A DNA stretch of 22,915 bases. Source: an uncultured Prevotella sp. (GTDB taxonomy: Bacteria > Bacteroidota > Bacteroidia > Bacteroidales > Bacteroidaceae). Positions 1-6,156 of this stretch are shown piece after piece. How positions within the stretch are numbered: position 1 is the stretch's first letter; every line of letters begins with the position of its first letter. Location of the stretch: NCBI GenBank assembly GCA_905234355.1, contig CAJOHP010000008.1:1-22915 (forward strand), read 5' to 3'. Both the position numbers and the translations under genes were made by a program. Under the pieces are notes generated by a model. That model did not search any database. It worked only from the letters and a program-made list of their open reading frames with translations, and was not told where the DNA came from.

Positions 1-1311
1 GCCGTGGGCGACGGTGCCACGCTGTGCACCGATGCTTTTGCCCGTGCCATCAATGCGCTAGTGCAGCGTGGCGGCGGCCGTCTGGTGGTGCCACGCGGCG
101 TGTGGCTCACGGGGCCCGTAGTGCTGCAGTCCAACATCGACCTGCATCTCGAGGCAGGCGCCATCATGCTGTTTGCGGCCGATGAGTCGCTCTACCCCGT
201 CGTCGAGACATCCTTCGAGGGACTCGACACCCGCCGCTGCCAGTCGCCGCTGAGCGCGCGCGGCTGCACCAACATCGCTATCACGGGCCAAGGCGTCATC
301 GACGGCAACGGACAATACTGGCGACCGGTGAAACGCTCGAAGGTGACCGACGCCCAATGGGCCGAGATACTACGTCGGCCCGGCGGCCGCGAGCTGCGCA
401 AGGGCTACTGGGTGCCCTCCGAGGGATTTGCCAGCGGCGAGCAGGGAGCCAACATGAACGTGCCCAAGGCAAAGACCGATGCCGAATGGGAGGCGGTCAA
501 ACGATTCATACGCCCCGTCATGGTGAGCCTCATAAGCTGCAAAAACGTGCTCCTACAGGGCGTCATCTTCCAGAACTCACCAGCATGGAACCTGCACCCG
601 CTCATGTGTGAGAACATCATCATAGACAATGTGCTCGTGCGCAACCCCGCCTACGCCCAGAATGGCGATGCCCTCGACCTCGAGTCATGCCGAGGCGCAC
701 TCATCGTCGACTCACGCTTCGACGCAGGCGACGACGGCATCTGCATCAAGAGCGGCAAGGATGCCGACGGAAGACGCAGGGCAAGACCGTGCGAGAACGT
801 GGTGGTCGACGGATGCACCGTCTTTGCAGGACACGGAGGGTTTGTCGTGGGCTCGGAGATGAGCGGAGGTGTGAAGAATATCATGGTCAGGCAGTGCCAG
901 TTCCTCGGAACCGACGTGGGACTGCGCTTCAAGTCGACACGCGGGCGCGGTGGCGTGGTGGAGAATATCTTCATCGACGGCATCTCCATGACCGACATCA
1001 AGACCTACGCCCTCACATTCAATATGTATTATGGCGGCAAGTCGGTGGCCGAGGTGCTGGCCGAAGGCGGCACAGCACCAGCGACAGAGAAGAAACCGGT
1101 AGACGAGACCACCCCCGTCTTCCGCAATATCGACATACGCAACGTGGTGTGCCACAACGCAGGCTTTGCCATGGAGTTCAACGGACTGCCCGAGATGCCC
1201 ATCGACGGCATACGACTGAAAGACATCACCATACATGCCAAGCACGACGCCACCTTCCAGCACTGCCAGAACATCACCCGTGACAACGTAAGAATTGAAC
1301 TGACAAAATAA
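1..1311 (+). CDS. Glycoside hydrolase family 28 (polygalacturonase-like), 5' end missing
   Basis: This is a parallel beta-helix hydrolase of the polygalacturonase family, expected to cut galacturonan-type linkages in pectin outside the cytoplasm. The frame is open from base 1, and the first visible residues (AVGDGATLCTD) match the usual start of the mature GH28 fold after a signal peptide. The gene therefore begins upstream, and the GTG at 4 is not the start. Numbering from that GTG, the four GH28 active-site blocks are present: NGD (220-222), the Asp pair in GDDGICIK (243-244), GHG (276-278) and RFK (308-310). The first block reads NGDALD where many members have NTDGID, but the catalytic Asp is kept. 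The exact substrate, and endo versus exo action, cannot be read from the sequence. A small lipoprotein gene follows after 16 bases, probably in the same transcript. Confidence 0.93.
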   Translation, partial: AVGDGATLCTDAFARAINALVQRGGGRLVVPRGVWLTGPVVLQSNIDLHLEAGAIMLFAADESLYPVVETSFEGLDTRRCQSPLSARGCTNIAITGQGVIDGNGQYWRPVKRSKVTDAQWAEILRRPGGRELRKGYWVPSEGFASGEQGANMNVPKAKTDAEWEAVKRFIRPVMVSLISCKNVLLQGVIFQNSPAWNLHPLMCENIIIDNVLVRNPAYAQNGDALDLESCRGALIVDSRFDAGDDGICIKSGKDADGRRRARPCENVVVDGCTVFAGHGGFVVGSEMSGGVKNIMVRQCQFLGTDVGLRFKSTRGRGGVVENIFIDGISMTDIKTYALTFNMYYGGKSVAEVLAEGGTAPATEKKPVDETTPVFRNIDIRNVVCHNAGFAMEFNGLPEMPIDGIRLKDITIHAKHDATFQHCQNITRDNVRIELTK

Positions 1312-1327
1312 AAAGGCAACAAACAAA

Positions 1328-1849
1328 ATGAAAAAGTACTTATTCTTTCTGGCCATGCTCAGCGTGGCATCCATGCTCACTGTGAGCTGCAGCAAAGACG
1401 ACGACGAAGACCCTCAAGAGGCAAGCCTGCATGCCAAGCTGGACTTTGCCAACAAGCTTACGCAAGGCTCTACCCGCGGCGTGTGGGAAGGCCGCGAGAC
1501 ATGCTACCGGAAGTCGTGGGGCAACTGGTCGGACGATGGAACCAAGTTTGTGGTGTGGCGCTTCGACCGCGCCTCGACCTCTGCCGTGGAAGGCACCGGC
1601 TGGATGTATGTGTTTGAAGACGCTTGGTATGAGCACTTCAGAGAGAAGGGCGAGTTCAAGTGGGACATGACCGACAACGTCCTGCAGATATCCTATCGCA
1701 ACCAGGGTTGGGAGCCGCTGCACGCCGAGTATAAGACCAGCGAGCTCGTCGTCAGCGGCGACAAGTTCGACGGCACGTGGTTTGTGAGCTCCGACTGGAA
1801 ATACGAGTTCCACTACACAAAATCCGGCTTCAGCAACTGGGACTTGTAA
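1328..1849 (+). CDS. Small surface-type lipoprotein, function unknown
   Basis: The product has 173 residues. It begins with a lipoprotein signal (MKKYLFFLAMLSVASMLTVSC) whose lipobox Cys is residue 21. A run of Lys/Asp/Glu (SKDDDEDP) follows directly and resembles the export signal that sends Bacteroidetes lipoproteins to the cell surface. The mature part is rich in Trp, Gly and Tyr, with GVWEGRE near the start, FKWDMTDNVLQISYRNQGW in the middle and alternating polar/hydrophobic stretches. A small beta-barrel of lipocalin type would fit, but this is only a guess from pattern. The gene starts 16 bases after the GH28 stop and is likely co-transcribed with it, which suggests a role at the surface next to pectin breakdown. 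I do not recognise a named family with certainty. Confidence 0.8.
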   Translation: MKKYLFFLAMLSVASMLTVSCSKDDDEDPQEASLHAKLDFANKLTQGSTRGVWEGRETCYRKSWGNWSDDGTKFVVWRFDRASTSAVEGTGWMYVFEDAWYEHFREKGEFKWDMTDNVLQISYRNQGWEPLHAEYKTSELVVSGDKFDGTWFVSSDWKYEFHYTKSGFSNWDL

Positions 1850-1900
1850 AAGCGCTCAGTTAAAAAATGAAAAACGCTGAACTGTTGGATAAAAAATAAC

Positions 1901-1908
1901 TAACTTTG
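1901..1908 (+). promoter_or_regulatory. Bacteroidetes -7 element (TAACTTTG) before galE
   Basis: TAACTTTG followed by C matches the Bacteroidetes -7 consensus TAnnTTTG. It lies about 50 bases before the galE ATG in an AT-rich gap. No good -33 TTTG is seen at the usual 19-20 base spacing, so the promoter is a moderate call. It suggests galE is transcribed apart from the GH28 operon. Confidence 0.45.
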
Positions 1909-1957
1909 CATGGTAAATGCAAAAAGAACGTCTAAGACGATAAAACAAATCTAAGAA

Positions 1958-2998
1958 ATGAAGCAGACAATTCTCGTCACCGGCGGCACCGGGTTCATCG
2001 GCAGCCACACCACCGTAGAACTGCAGCAGGCAGGCTACGAAGTAGTCATCATCGACAATCTCTCCAACTCCAACGCCGCCGTCGTCGACGGCATCGAGGC
2101 CATCACAGGTCAGCGCCCTGCCTTCGAAAAGGTGGACTGCTGCGACATGGAGGCCCTGGAGGGAGTGTTCAAGAAATATCCGAAGATAGAGGGAATCATA
2201 CACTTTGCCGCATCCAAGGCTGTGGGCGAGAGCGTGGAGAAGCCCTTGCTCTACTACCGCAACAACATCACCTCGCTCATCAACCTGCTCGAGCTCATGC
2301 CCAAATACAGCGTAAAGGGCATCATCTTCTCCTCCTCATGCACCGTCTACGGACAGCCCACGGAAGAGAACCTGCCCGTCACGGAGAAGGCCCCCATACA
2401 GAAGGCACTCTCGCCTTACGGCAACACCAAGCAGATCAACGAGGAAATCATACAGGACTACATACACAGCGGCGCGCCCATCAAGTCTATCATCCTGCGC
2501 TACTTCAACCCCATCGGCGCCCACCCCTCGGCACTCATCGGCGAACTGCCCAACGGCGTGCCCATGAACCTCATACCCTTTGTCACCCAGACAGCCATCG
2601 GCATACGTAAGGAGCTGAAAATCTTTGGCCATGACTACGACACGCCCGACCACACCTGCATACGCGACTACATCTACGTGGTCGACCTGGCCAAGGCTCA
2701 CGTGAAAGCCATGGAACGCGTGCTCGACAAGCCTGAGACCGACGCCGTGGAGGTATTCAACATCGGCACGGGCCGCGGCCTGTCCACTCTCGAGGTGGTC
2801 GAGGGCTTCGAGCGTGCCACGGGCGTGAAGCTCAACTGGACCTATGCCCCCCGCCGTGAGGGCGATATCGAGAAGGTGTGGGGCGACGTGAAGAAGGCCA
2901 ACGAGGTGCTTGGATGGAAGGCCGACACACCTACCGACGAAGTGCTCAAGAGCGCATGGCGCTGGCAGCAGAAGCTGCGTGAGCGCGGCATCCAGTAA
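1958..2998 (+). CDS. galE: UDP-glucose 4-epimerase
   Basis: GalE interconverts UDP-glucose and UDP-galactose in the cytoplasm (Leloir pathway and supply of UDP-galactose for polysaccharides), using bound NAD. The 346-residue length is normal for the family. The Rossmann motif GGTGFIG is at residues 9-15, and the catalytic YxxxK is YGNTK with Tyr154 and Lys158. The Ser-rich SSSCTVYG segment (125-132) supplies the active-site Ser/Thr. RYFNPIGAHPSALIGE (181-196) and the CIRDYIYVVDLAKAH block are typical of GalE rather than of other SDR epimerases. The ATG at 1958 places the NAD motif at the expected distance from the N-terminus. A hairpin after the stop at 2998 probably ends the transcript. Its placement between carbohydrate genes is compatible with sugar use, but galE is also a housekeeping gene. 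Confidence 0.95.
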   Translation: MKQTILVTGGTGFIGSHTTVELQQAGYEVVIIDNLSNSNAAVVDGIEAITGQRPAFEKVDCCDMEALEGVFKKYPKIEGIIHFAASKAVGESVEKPLLYYRNNITSLINLLELMPKYSVKGIIFSSSCTVYGQPTEENLPVTEKAPIQKALSPYGNTKQINEEIIQDYIHSGAPIKSIILRYFNPIGAHPSALIGELPNGVPMNLIPFVTQTAIGIRKELKIFGHDYDTPDHTCIRDYIYVVDLAKAHVKAMERVLDKPETDAVEVFNIGTGRGLSTLEVVEGFERATGVKLNWTYAPRREGDIEKVWGDVKKANEVLGWKADTPTDEVLKSAWRWQQKLRERGIQ

Positions 2999-3051
2999 TA
3001 GGCTGTTCTATTTGGCGTACCCAGCTTTTGCATGCTGTCTATACACTGTAG

Positions 3052-3086
3052 GGGACTCGGACTGGCTTTATGCCTGTCCGAGTCCC
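3052..3086 (+). terminator. Hairpin after galE, candidate terminator
   Basis: A perfect 10-bp stem, GGGACTCGGA (3052-3061) with TCCGAGTCCC (3077-3086), encloses a 15-base loop about 53 bases after the galE stop. Only a weak T-rich tail follows, so this is a terminator by position rather than by textbook form. The loop and right arm contain a 15-base string repeated at 6092-6106. Confidence 0.5.
3066..3080. repeat. Copy 1 of a 15-base intergenic repeat (CTTTATGCCTGTCCG)
   Basis: CTTTATGCCTGTCCG occurs here and again, identical, at 6092-6106. In both places it lies in an intergenic hairpin in which an upstream CGGAC pairs with GTCCG. Two copies in two gaps between genes suggest a dispersed intergenic hairpin motif. 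Confidence 0.6.
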
Positions 3087-3256
3087 TTGTGTTGAGTGGC
3101 GCAGACACGTGAAAGGACGCTGACGGCCAGGGCCCAGTCGGTGGAGTTGTGGGCTTCGGACATGTCGACATCGACATAACTTCCCGGAAGACCGATTGCC
3201 GTTGTCGACGCCTCTGCATTGAGCAGCACACCGGAACTCCCACATTTTAAGTTTAT
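3068..3256 (-). other. Possible short or relic open frame in the galE/3308 gap
   Basis: The gap from 2999 to 3307 holds the galE hairpin and little else certain. On the minus strand one frame is open for 62 codons between stops at 3257-3259 and 3068-3070. Its lower half reads like coding sequence, with a run of G-starting and C-ending codons giving SYVDVDMSEAHNSTDWALAV. There is no suitable ATG start and I recognise no family. The stop codon lies in the loop of the galE hairpin. It may be a gene remnant or chance. Confidence 0.2.
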
Positions 3257-3294
3257 TTATGCCAATGATGTGCATGGGAAAAGAAAAAAAGTAA

Positions 3295-3302
3295 TACCTT
3301 TG
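3295..3302 (+). promoter_or_regulatory. Bacteroidetes -7 element (TACCTTTG) directly before the 3308 gene
   Basis: TACCTTTGC matches the TAnnTTTG consensus. It ends only five bases before the ATG at 3308, so transcription would begin at or next to the start codon. No clear -33 element is visible at 19-20 bases upstream. Confidence 0.5.
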
Positions 3303-3307
3303 CATCT

Positions 3308-3814
3308 ATGAACAACTATAAGATTCTGATCGCTGCTGTCTTCGCAGCTAGCAGCATGGCCATGTCTGCACAGACGTCCCTGCGTGAGCGCGTGGTGTAT
3401 GACGGCGACACGGGACGGGGCATTGCCAACGTGAGCATCATGGGCAAAGACTTCGTGGTACTGAGTGACTCTACGGGCCGCTACACCTTGCCAAAGGAGT
3501 GCAAGACGGTGGTCCTGTCGCACATGAACTATACGAGCTATATGGTCAACCTGACTGACCTGCCCGACAGCGTGGCCCTCTTCTCCGACAGCCACCGATT
3601 GGGCGAGGTCATCGTGTTTGGTACGCCTAAGGAAAACCCGTTGGCCGAGCTGAACAAGCGTCTGCGCCTGGAGCGGACAGAGGCCGAGCTGTCCGCGGCC
3701 AATCCCAACGGCAACCTCTTGGGACTGTTCAAGTATCTCGTACCCAAGAAGTGGCGCACGTCGAAGAAGAAACGGCGTAAGCAGCAGCTCGACAAGGTGC
3801 TGCAAGACTATTAA
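3308..3814 (+). CDS. Secreted stand-alone carboxypeptidase-regulatory-like domain protein
   Basis: The 168-residue product starts with a signal peptide ending AMSAQ (cleavage near residue 21), so it should reach the periplasm or outer membrane. Residues about 25-95 resemble the carboxypeptidase-D regulatory-like beta-sandwich at the N-terminus of SusC-type receptors (RVVYDGDTGRGIANVSIMG, then SDSTGRYTLP and the KTVVLSHMNY strand). LGEVIVFG near residue 100 resembles the EVVV TonB-box stretch that follows this domain in SusC. Instead of a plug and barrel, the protein ends after a short charged tail with a very basic patch (KKWRTSKKKRRKQQ). It could be a natural single-domain protein or a SusC N-terminus that lost its barrel; the clean end and signal peptide favour a natural protein. 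The next gene begins 41 bases later, probably in the same transcript. Function unknown. Confidence 0.8.
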   Translation: MNNYKILIAAVFAASSMAMSAQTSLRERVVYDGDTGRGIANVSIMGKDFVVLSDSTGRYTLPKECKTVVLSHMNYTSYMVNLTDLPDSVALFSDSHRLGEVIVFGTPKENPLAELNKRLRLERTEAELSAANPNGNLLGLFKYLVPKKWRTSKKKRRKQQLDKVLQDY

Positions 3815-3855
3815 GAAAAAGACTAAAACCGAATAATTTCTAATTCTACCCGGCC

Positions 3856-5991
3856 ATGACACTGACCTTCAAGATTCAACTTCGCAATATCCATAAACCC
3901 ACGGTGTGGCGACGCTTGGAGGTGCCAGGCAACTTCACTTTCGACGACCTGCACCATGCCATACAGAAGGCTTTCGAATGGGAGGACTATCACCTCTACC
4001 AGTTTCAGCAGACGCCCTACGACCAAGGATGGTCGGTGGCCGTGCCCAACCCTGATGCCGACTTCGGCATGGAGCGTGACACGTCAGACGCACGCCAGAC
4101 GCTGCTAGACAGCTTCTTGAGAAAGAAAGACCTCACCAAATTTGTCTACGTCTATGACTTTGGCGACGACTGGGTGCACGACATCACCCTGGAGCGTCGC
4201 GACGACAGCCGATTGCTGAGCTTTCCCGTGTGCAAAGCAGGCAAGGGGGCCTGTCCGCCCGAAGACTGTGGCGGACCATGGGGCTATGAGGACATGAAGC
4301 ACTTGCTCAAGGAGGAGCCGGAAAGCGAGGAGGCTCAAGAGTATGTAGAATGGCTGGGACTGAGCGACGCAAGCAAGTTTGACGCCGACAAGTTCGACAT
4401 CGACCACGTGAACTTATGCCTTAAGAGCATCAAGGACCATGGCCCTGTGCTCGTGCCGAGACATCAGGCGACGACTCCGTCCAAAACAGCAGGCAGTCTC
4501 GATTTCCATCAGATGATTGAGTCGTTTCAGCAGATGCTCAGTAAAATGAGCGATGACGACAAACAGGAGCTGAGCGACCTGTTTCAAGGCAAGAAAGACC
4601 TGGCCGAGGTGGCCAATGAGCGTTTCTACAGCTACGAGAAGCCCGACTATGCGGCTTTGGCGTCCCACGAACTGCAGTGGCTGGCACCTTTCTGGGACGT
4701 GCAGAACTACGACGACAAGGCAGCGCTGTGCCACGCCGTGGCCGACGACGCAAAGAAACGCAAGCTGACGCGACAGCAGATGACCGACGAGATGCACGGA
4801 TACATGTATAAGCTCTTTGCTGAGTTCGACCGCCATGAGCCCGGCAACCGGTGGCGGCTGTTCGGCCCGCTGTGGATGATGGAGCAGGAGCAGATGACCG
4901 AGTGTCTCGACGCCGTGCTCGAAGCCCTCAGGCAAGACGCCTACTTCATGCATGCCTACTACCTCCAGTTTGAGGAATGGGTTGCCGCAGCACTATACCA
5001 GCTGGCAAAGGACACGCCGGAGAAGCTGGAGAGCTACCTCTACGAGCAGGGCATCATGCCTGAAAGCAAGCCCGTGGTGTTTATGGCGCTGGTGATGGTC
5101 TGGCTGCGACAGCCGCAGAAGCGCATGGCCGTCACAACCATGATCACCAACTTCCTCAGCCACTGTCTCGACATCTGCCTTAAGGGAGCATCGCCCATGA
5201 ATCTGGAGAGCTACGCCATCACACTGGCCACGGCCCATGTGAAAGAAGCACTGCCCATACTGTGCCGCATCTTCAACGAGCTGAGAGTGCCCACATTCAT
5301 CATCGACGACGGCATCAGCGAGGTAGAGAAGGTGATGAACAATGACAAGGAGCTGTACCGTGTAATGCATGACAGCATCGACGGATTCCTGAACGACGAG
5401 GAAGAGCTGGGATATCTGGAAGACCACGACGCAGAAGGCTACTATCCCGGGCCCGTGGAAGATGATGACGACGACATCTACTCCGATGGCGACCTGTTTG
5501 ACAATATCGAGGGGTTCTATGACATCACAGAGAAAGCCAAGCGGCTGGAACTGCTTGTGGAGAAAGGTGGCAAGATGCGTATGCTACAGGTGCCCTCAAA
5601 CATGACCTTCGACGGGCTGATGCACCTCATCACGCTGGTTTTTAATCTGAGGGACTTCCCCGAAAACTATGAGTTTAAGGACTCGCTCGACTTCCGCTAC
5701 CTGTCGGATGCCGACGACCATGCACTCGACGACGACTACTGGGAGATGGACGGTACGAGCTATAGCACAGTGAGTGAGGTGTTTCGCAAGAAGGGCGACA
5801 CCGCCGTGCTACGCACGCGGAAGGGCAAGCGCTGCACCGCCACCTATCACCTCCGGCTGGAGAAGAGCGGGCGCTACGGCAAGGCCACCCAGCACTATAC
5901 AGACCTGCTCTGGTCTGATGAAAAGGAGCTGGAGCTCCAGCGCACTATCCGCACCTTCGACGAAGAGAACCCCTTCCCCTGGCAGGAATAG
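3856..5991 (+). CDS. Large pRiA4b ORF-3-family protein with a diverged second copy at the C-terminus
   Basis: The 711-residue protein has no signal peptide and should be cytoplasmic. Residues 1-190 match the plasmid pRiA4b ORF-3 family: an opening beta strand (FKIQLRNIHKPTVWRRLEVP), the LHHAIQKAFEWEDYHLYQF helix, YDFGDDWVH (100-108) and the Cys-containing ACPPEDCGGPWGYED (132-146). Residues about 210-530 look mainly helical, with repeated Trp/Leu-rich helices and no recognised catalytic motif. An Asp-rich linker (EDDDDDIYSDGD, around 535-546) follows. From about 560, VEKGGKMRMLQVPSNMTFDGLMHLI repeats the layout of the N-terminal copy, but the Cys motif is lost. The biochemical role of the family is not established. 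A hairpin-rich gap follows the stop. The minus-strand T9SS-tail gene is convergent. Confidence 0.85.
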   Translation: MTLTFKIQLRNIHKPTVWRRLEVPGNFTFDDLHHAIQKAFEWEDYHLYQFQQTPYDQGWSVAVPNPDADFGMERDTSDARQTLLDSFLRKKDLTKFVYVYDFGDDWVHDITLERRDDSRLLSFPVCKAGKGACPPEDCGGPWGYEDMKHLLKEEPESEEAQEYVEWLGLSDASKFDADKFDIDHVNLCLKSIKDHGPVLVPRHQATTPSKTAGSLDFHQMIESFQQMLSKMSDDDKQELSDLFQGKKDLAEVANERFYSYEKPDYAALASHELQWLAPFWDVQNYDDKAALCHAVADDAKKRKLTRQQMTDEMHGYMYKLFAEFDRHEPGNRWRLFGPLWMMEQEQMTECLDAVLEALRQDAYFMHAYYLQFEEWVAAALYQLAKDTPEKLESYLYEQGIMPESKPVVFMALVMVWLRQPQKRMAVTTMITNFLSHCLDICLKGASPMNLESYAITLATAHVKEALPILCRIFNELRVPTFIIDDGISEVEKVMNNDKELYRVMHDSIDGFLNDEEELGYLEDHDAEGYYPGPVEDDDDDIYSDGDLFDNIEGFYDITEKAKRLELLVEKGGKMRMLQVPSNMTFDGLMHLITLVFNLRDFPENYEFKDSLDFRYLSDADDHALDDDYWEMDGTSYSTVSEVFRKKGDTAVLRTRKGKRCTATYHLRLEKSGRYGKATQHYTDLLWSDEKELELQRTIRTFDEENPFPWQE

Positions 5992-6023
5992 TGTATAGCC
6001 AGACGCATAAGCAAAATACGGTA

Positions 6024-6060
6024 AGTCCCCGCAATCAGGAGAAAGCTGATTGCGGGGACT
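6024..6060. terminator. Perfect 15-bp hairpin in the convergent gap
   Basis: AGTCCCCGCAATCAG (6024-6038) pairs perfectly with CTGATTGCGGGGACT (6046-6060) around a 7-base loop. It lies 32 bases after the stop of the plus-strand 711-residue gene and near the end of the opposing operon. Being symmetric, it could stop transcripts from both sides. No long T-run follows on either strand. Confidence 0.6.
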
Positions 6061-6091
6061 AACTGTATTACGAAGTAAATGTAGGGACGGA

Positions 6092-6106
6092 CTTTATGCC
6101 TGTCCG
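6092..6106. repeat. Copy 2 of the 15-base intergenic repeat
   Basis: This is identical to 3066-3080. Here CGGAC (6088-6092) and GTCCG (6102-6106) form a short stem between the two larger hairpins of the convergent gap. Confidence 0.6.
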
Positions 6107-6111
6107 CCTGT

Positions 6112-6148
6112 AGAGTCTGCCGCACAGATGGGGCGTGCAGCAGACTCT
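6112..6148 (-). terminator. Hairpin at the end of the SusCD operon
   Basis: AGAGTCTGC (6112-6120) pairs with GCAGACTCT (6140-6148). An inner GCAC/GTGC pair (6122-6125 with 6135-6138) extends the stem after one C/A mismatch. It begins 8 bases beyond the stop of the minus-strand gene ending at 6157, where a terminator of the five-gene operon would be expected. Confidence 0.55.
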
Positions 6149-6156
6149 CGGGGGGA

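Noticed and set aside
220..310. Suspicion that the GH28 is inactive because NTD reads NGD
   Set aside because: The catalytic Asp is kept and NGD is common in bacterial GH28 proteins; the other three motifs are intact. (These are residue numbers of the visible protein; the DNA is about 660-935.)
1856..1884. CAGTT...AACTG inverted repeat between the small lipoprotein and galE
   Set aside because: Only 5 bp with an 18-base AT-rich loop; not strong enough to call a terminator or operator.
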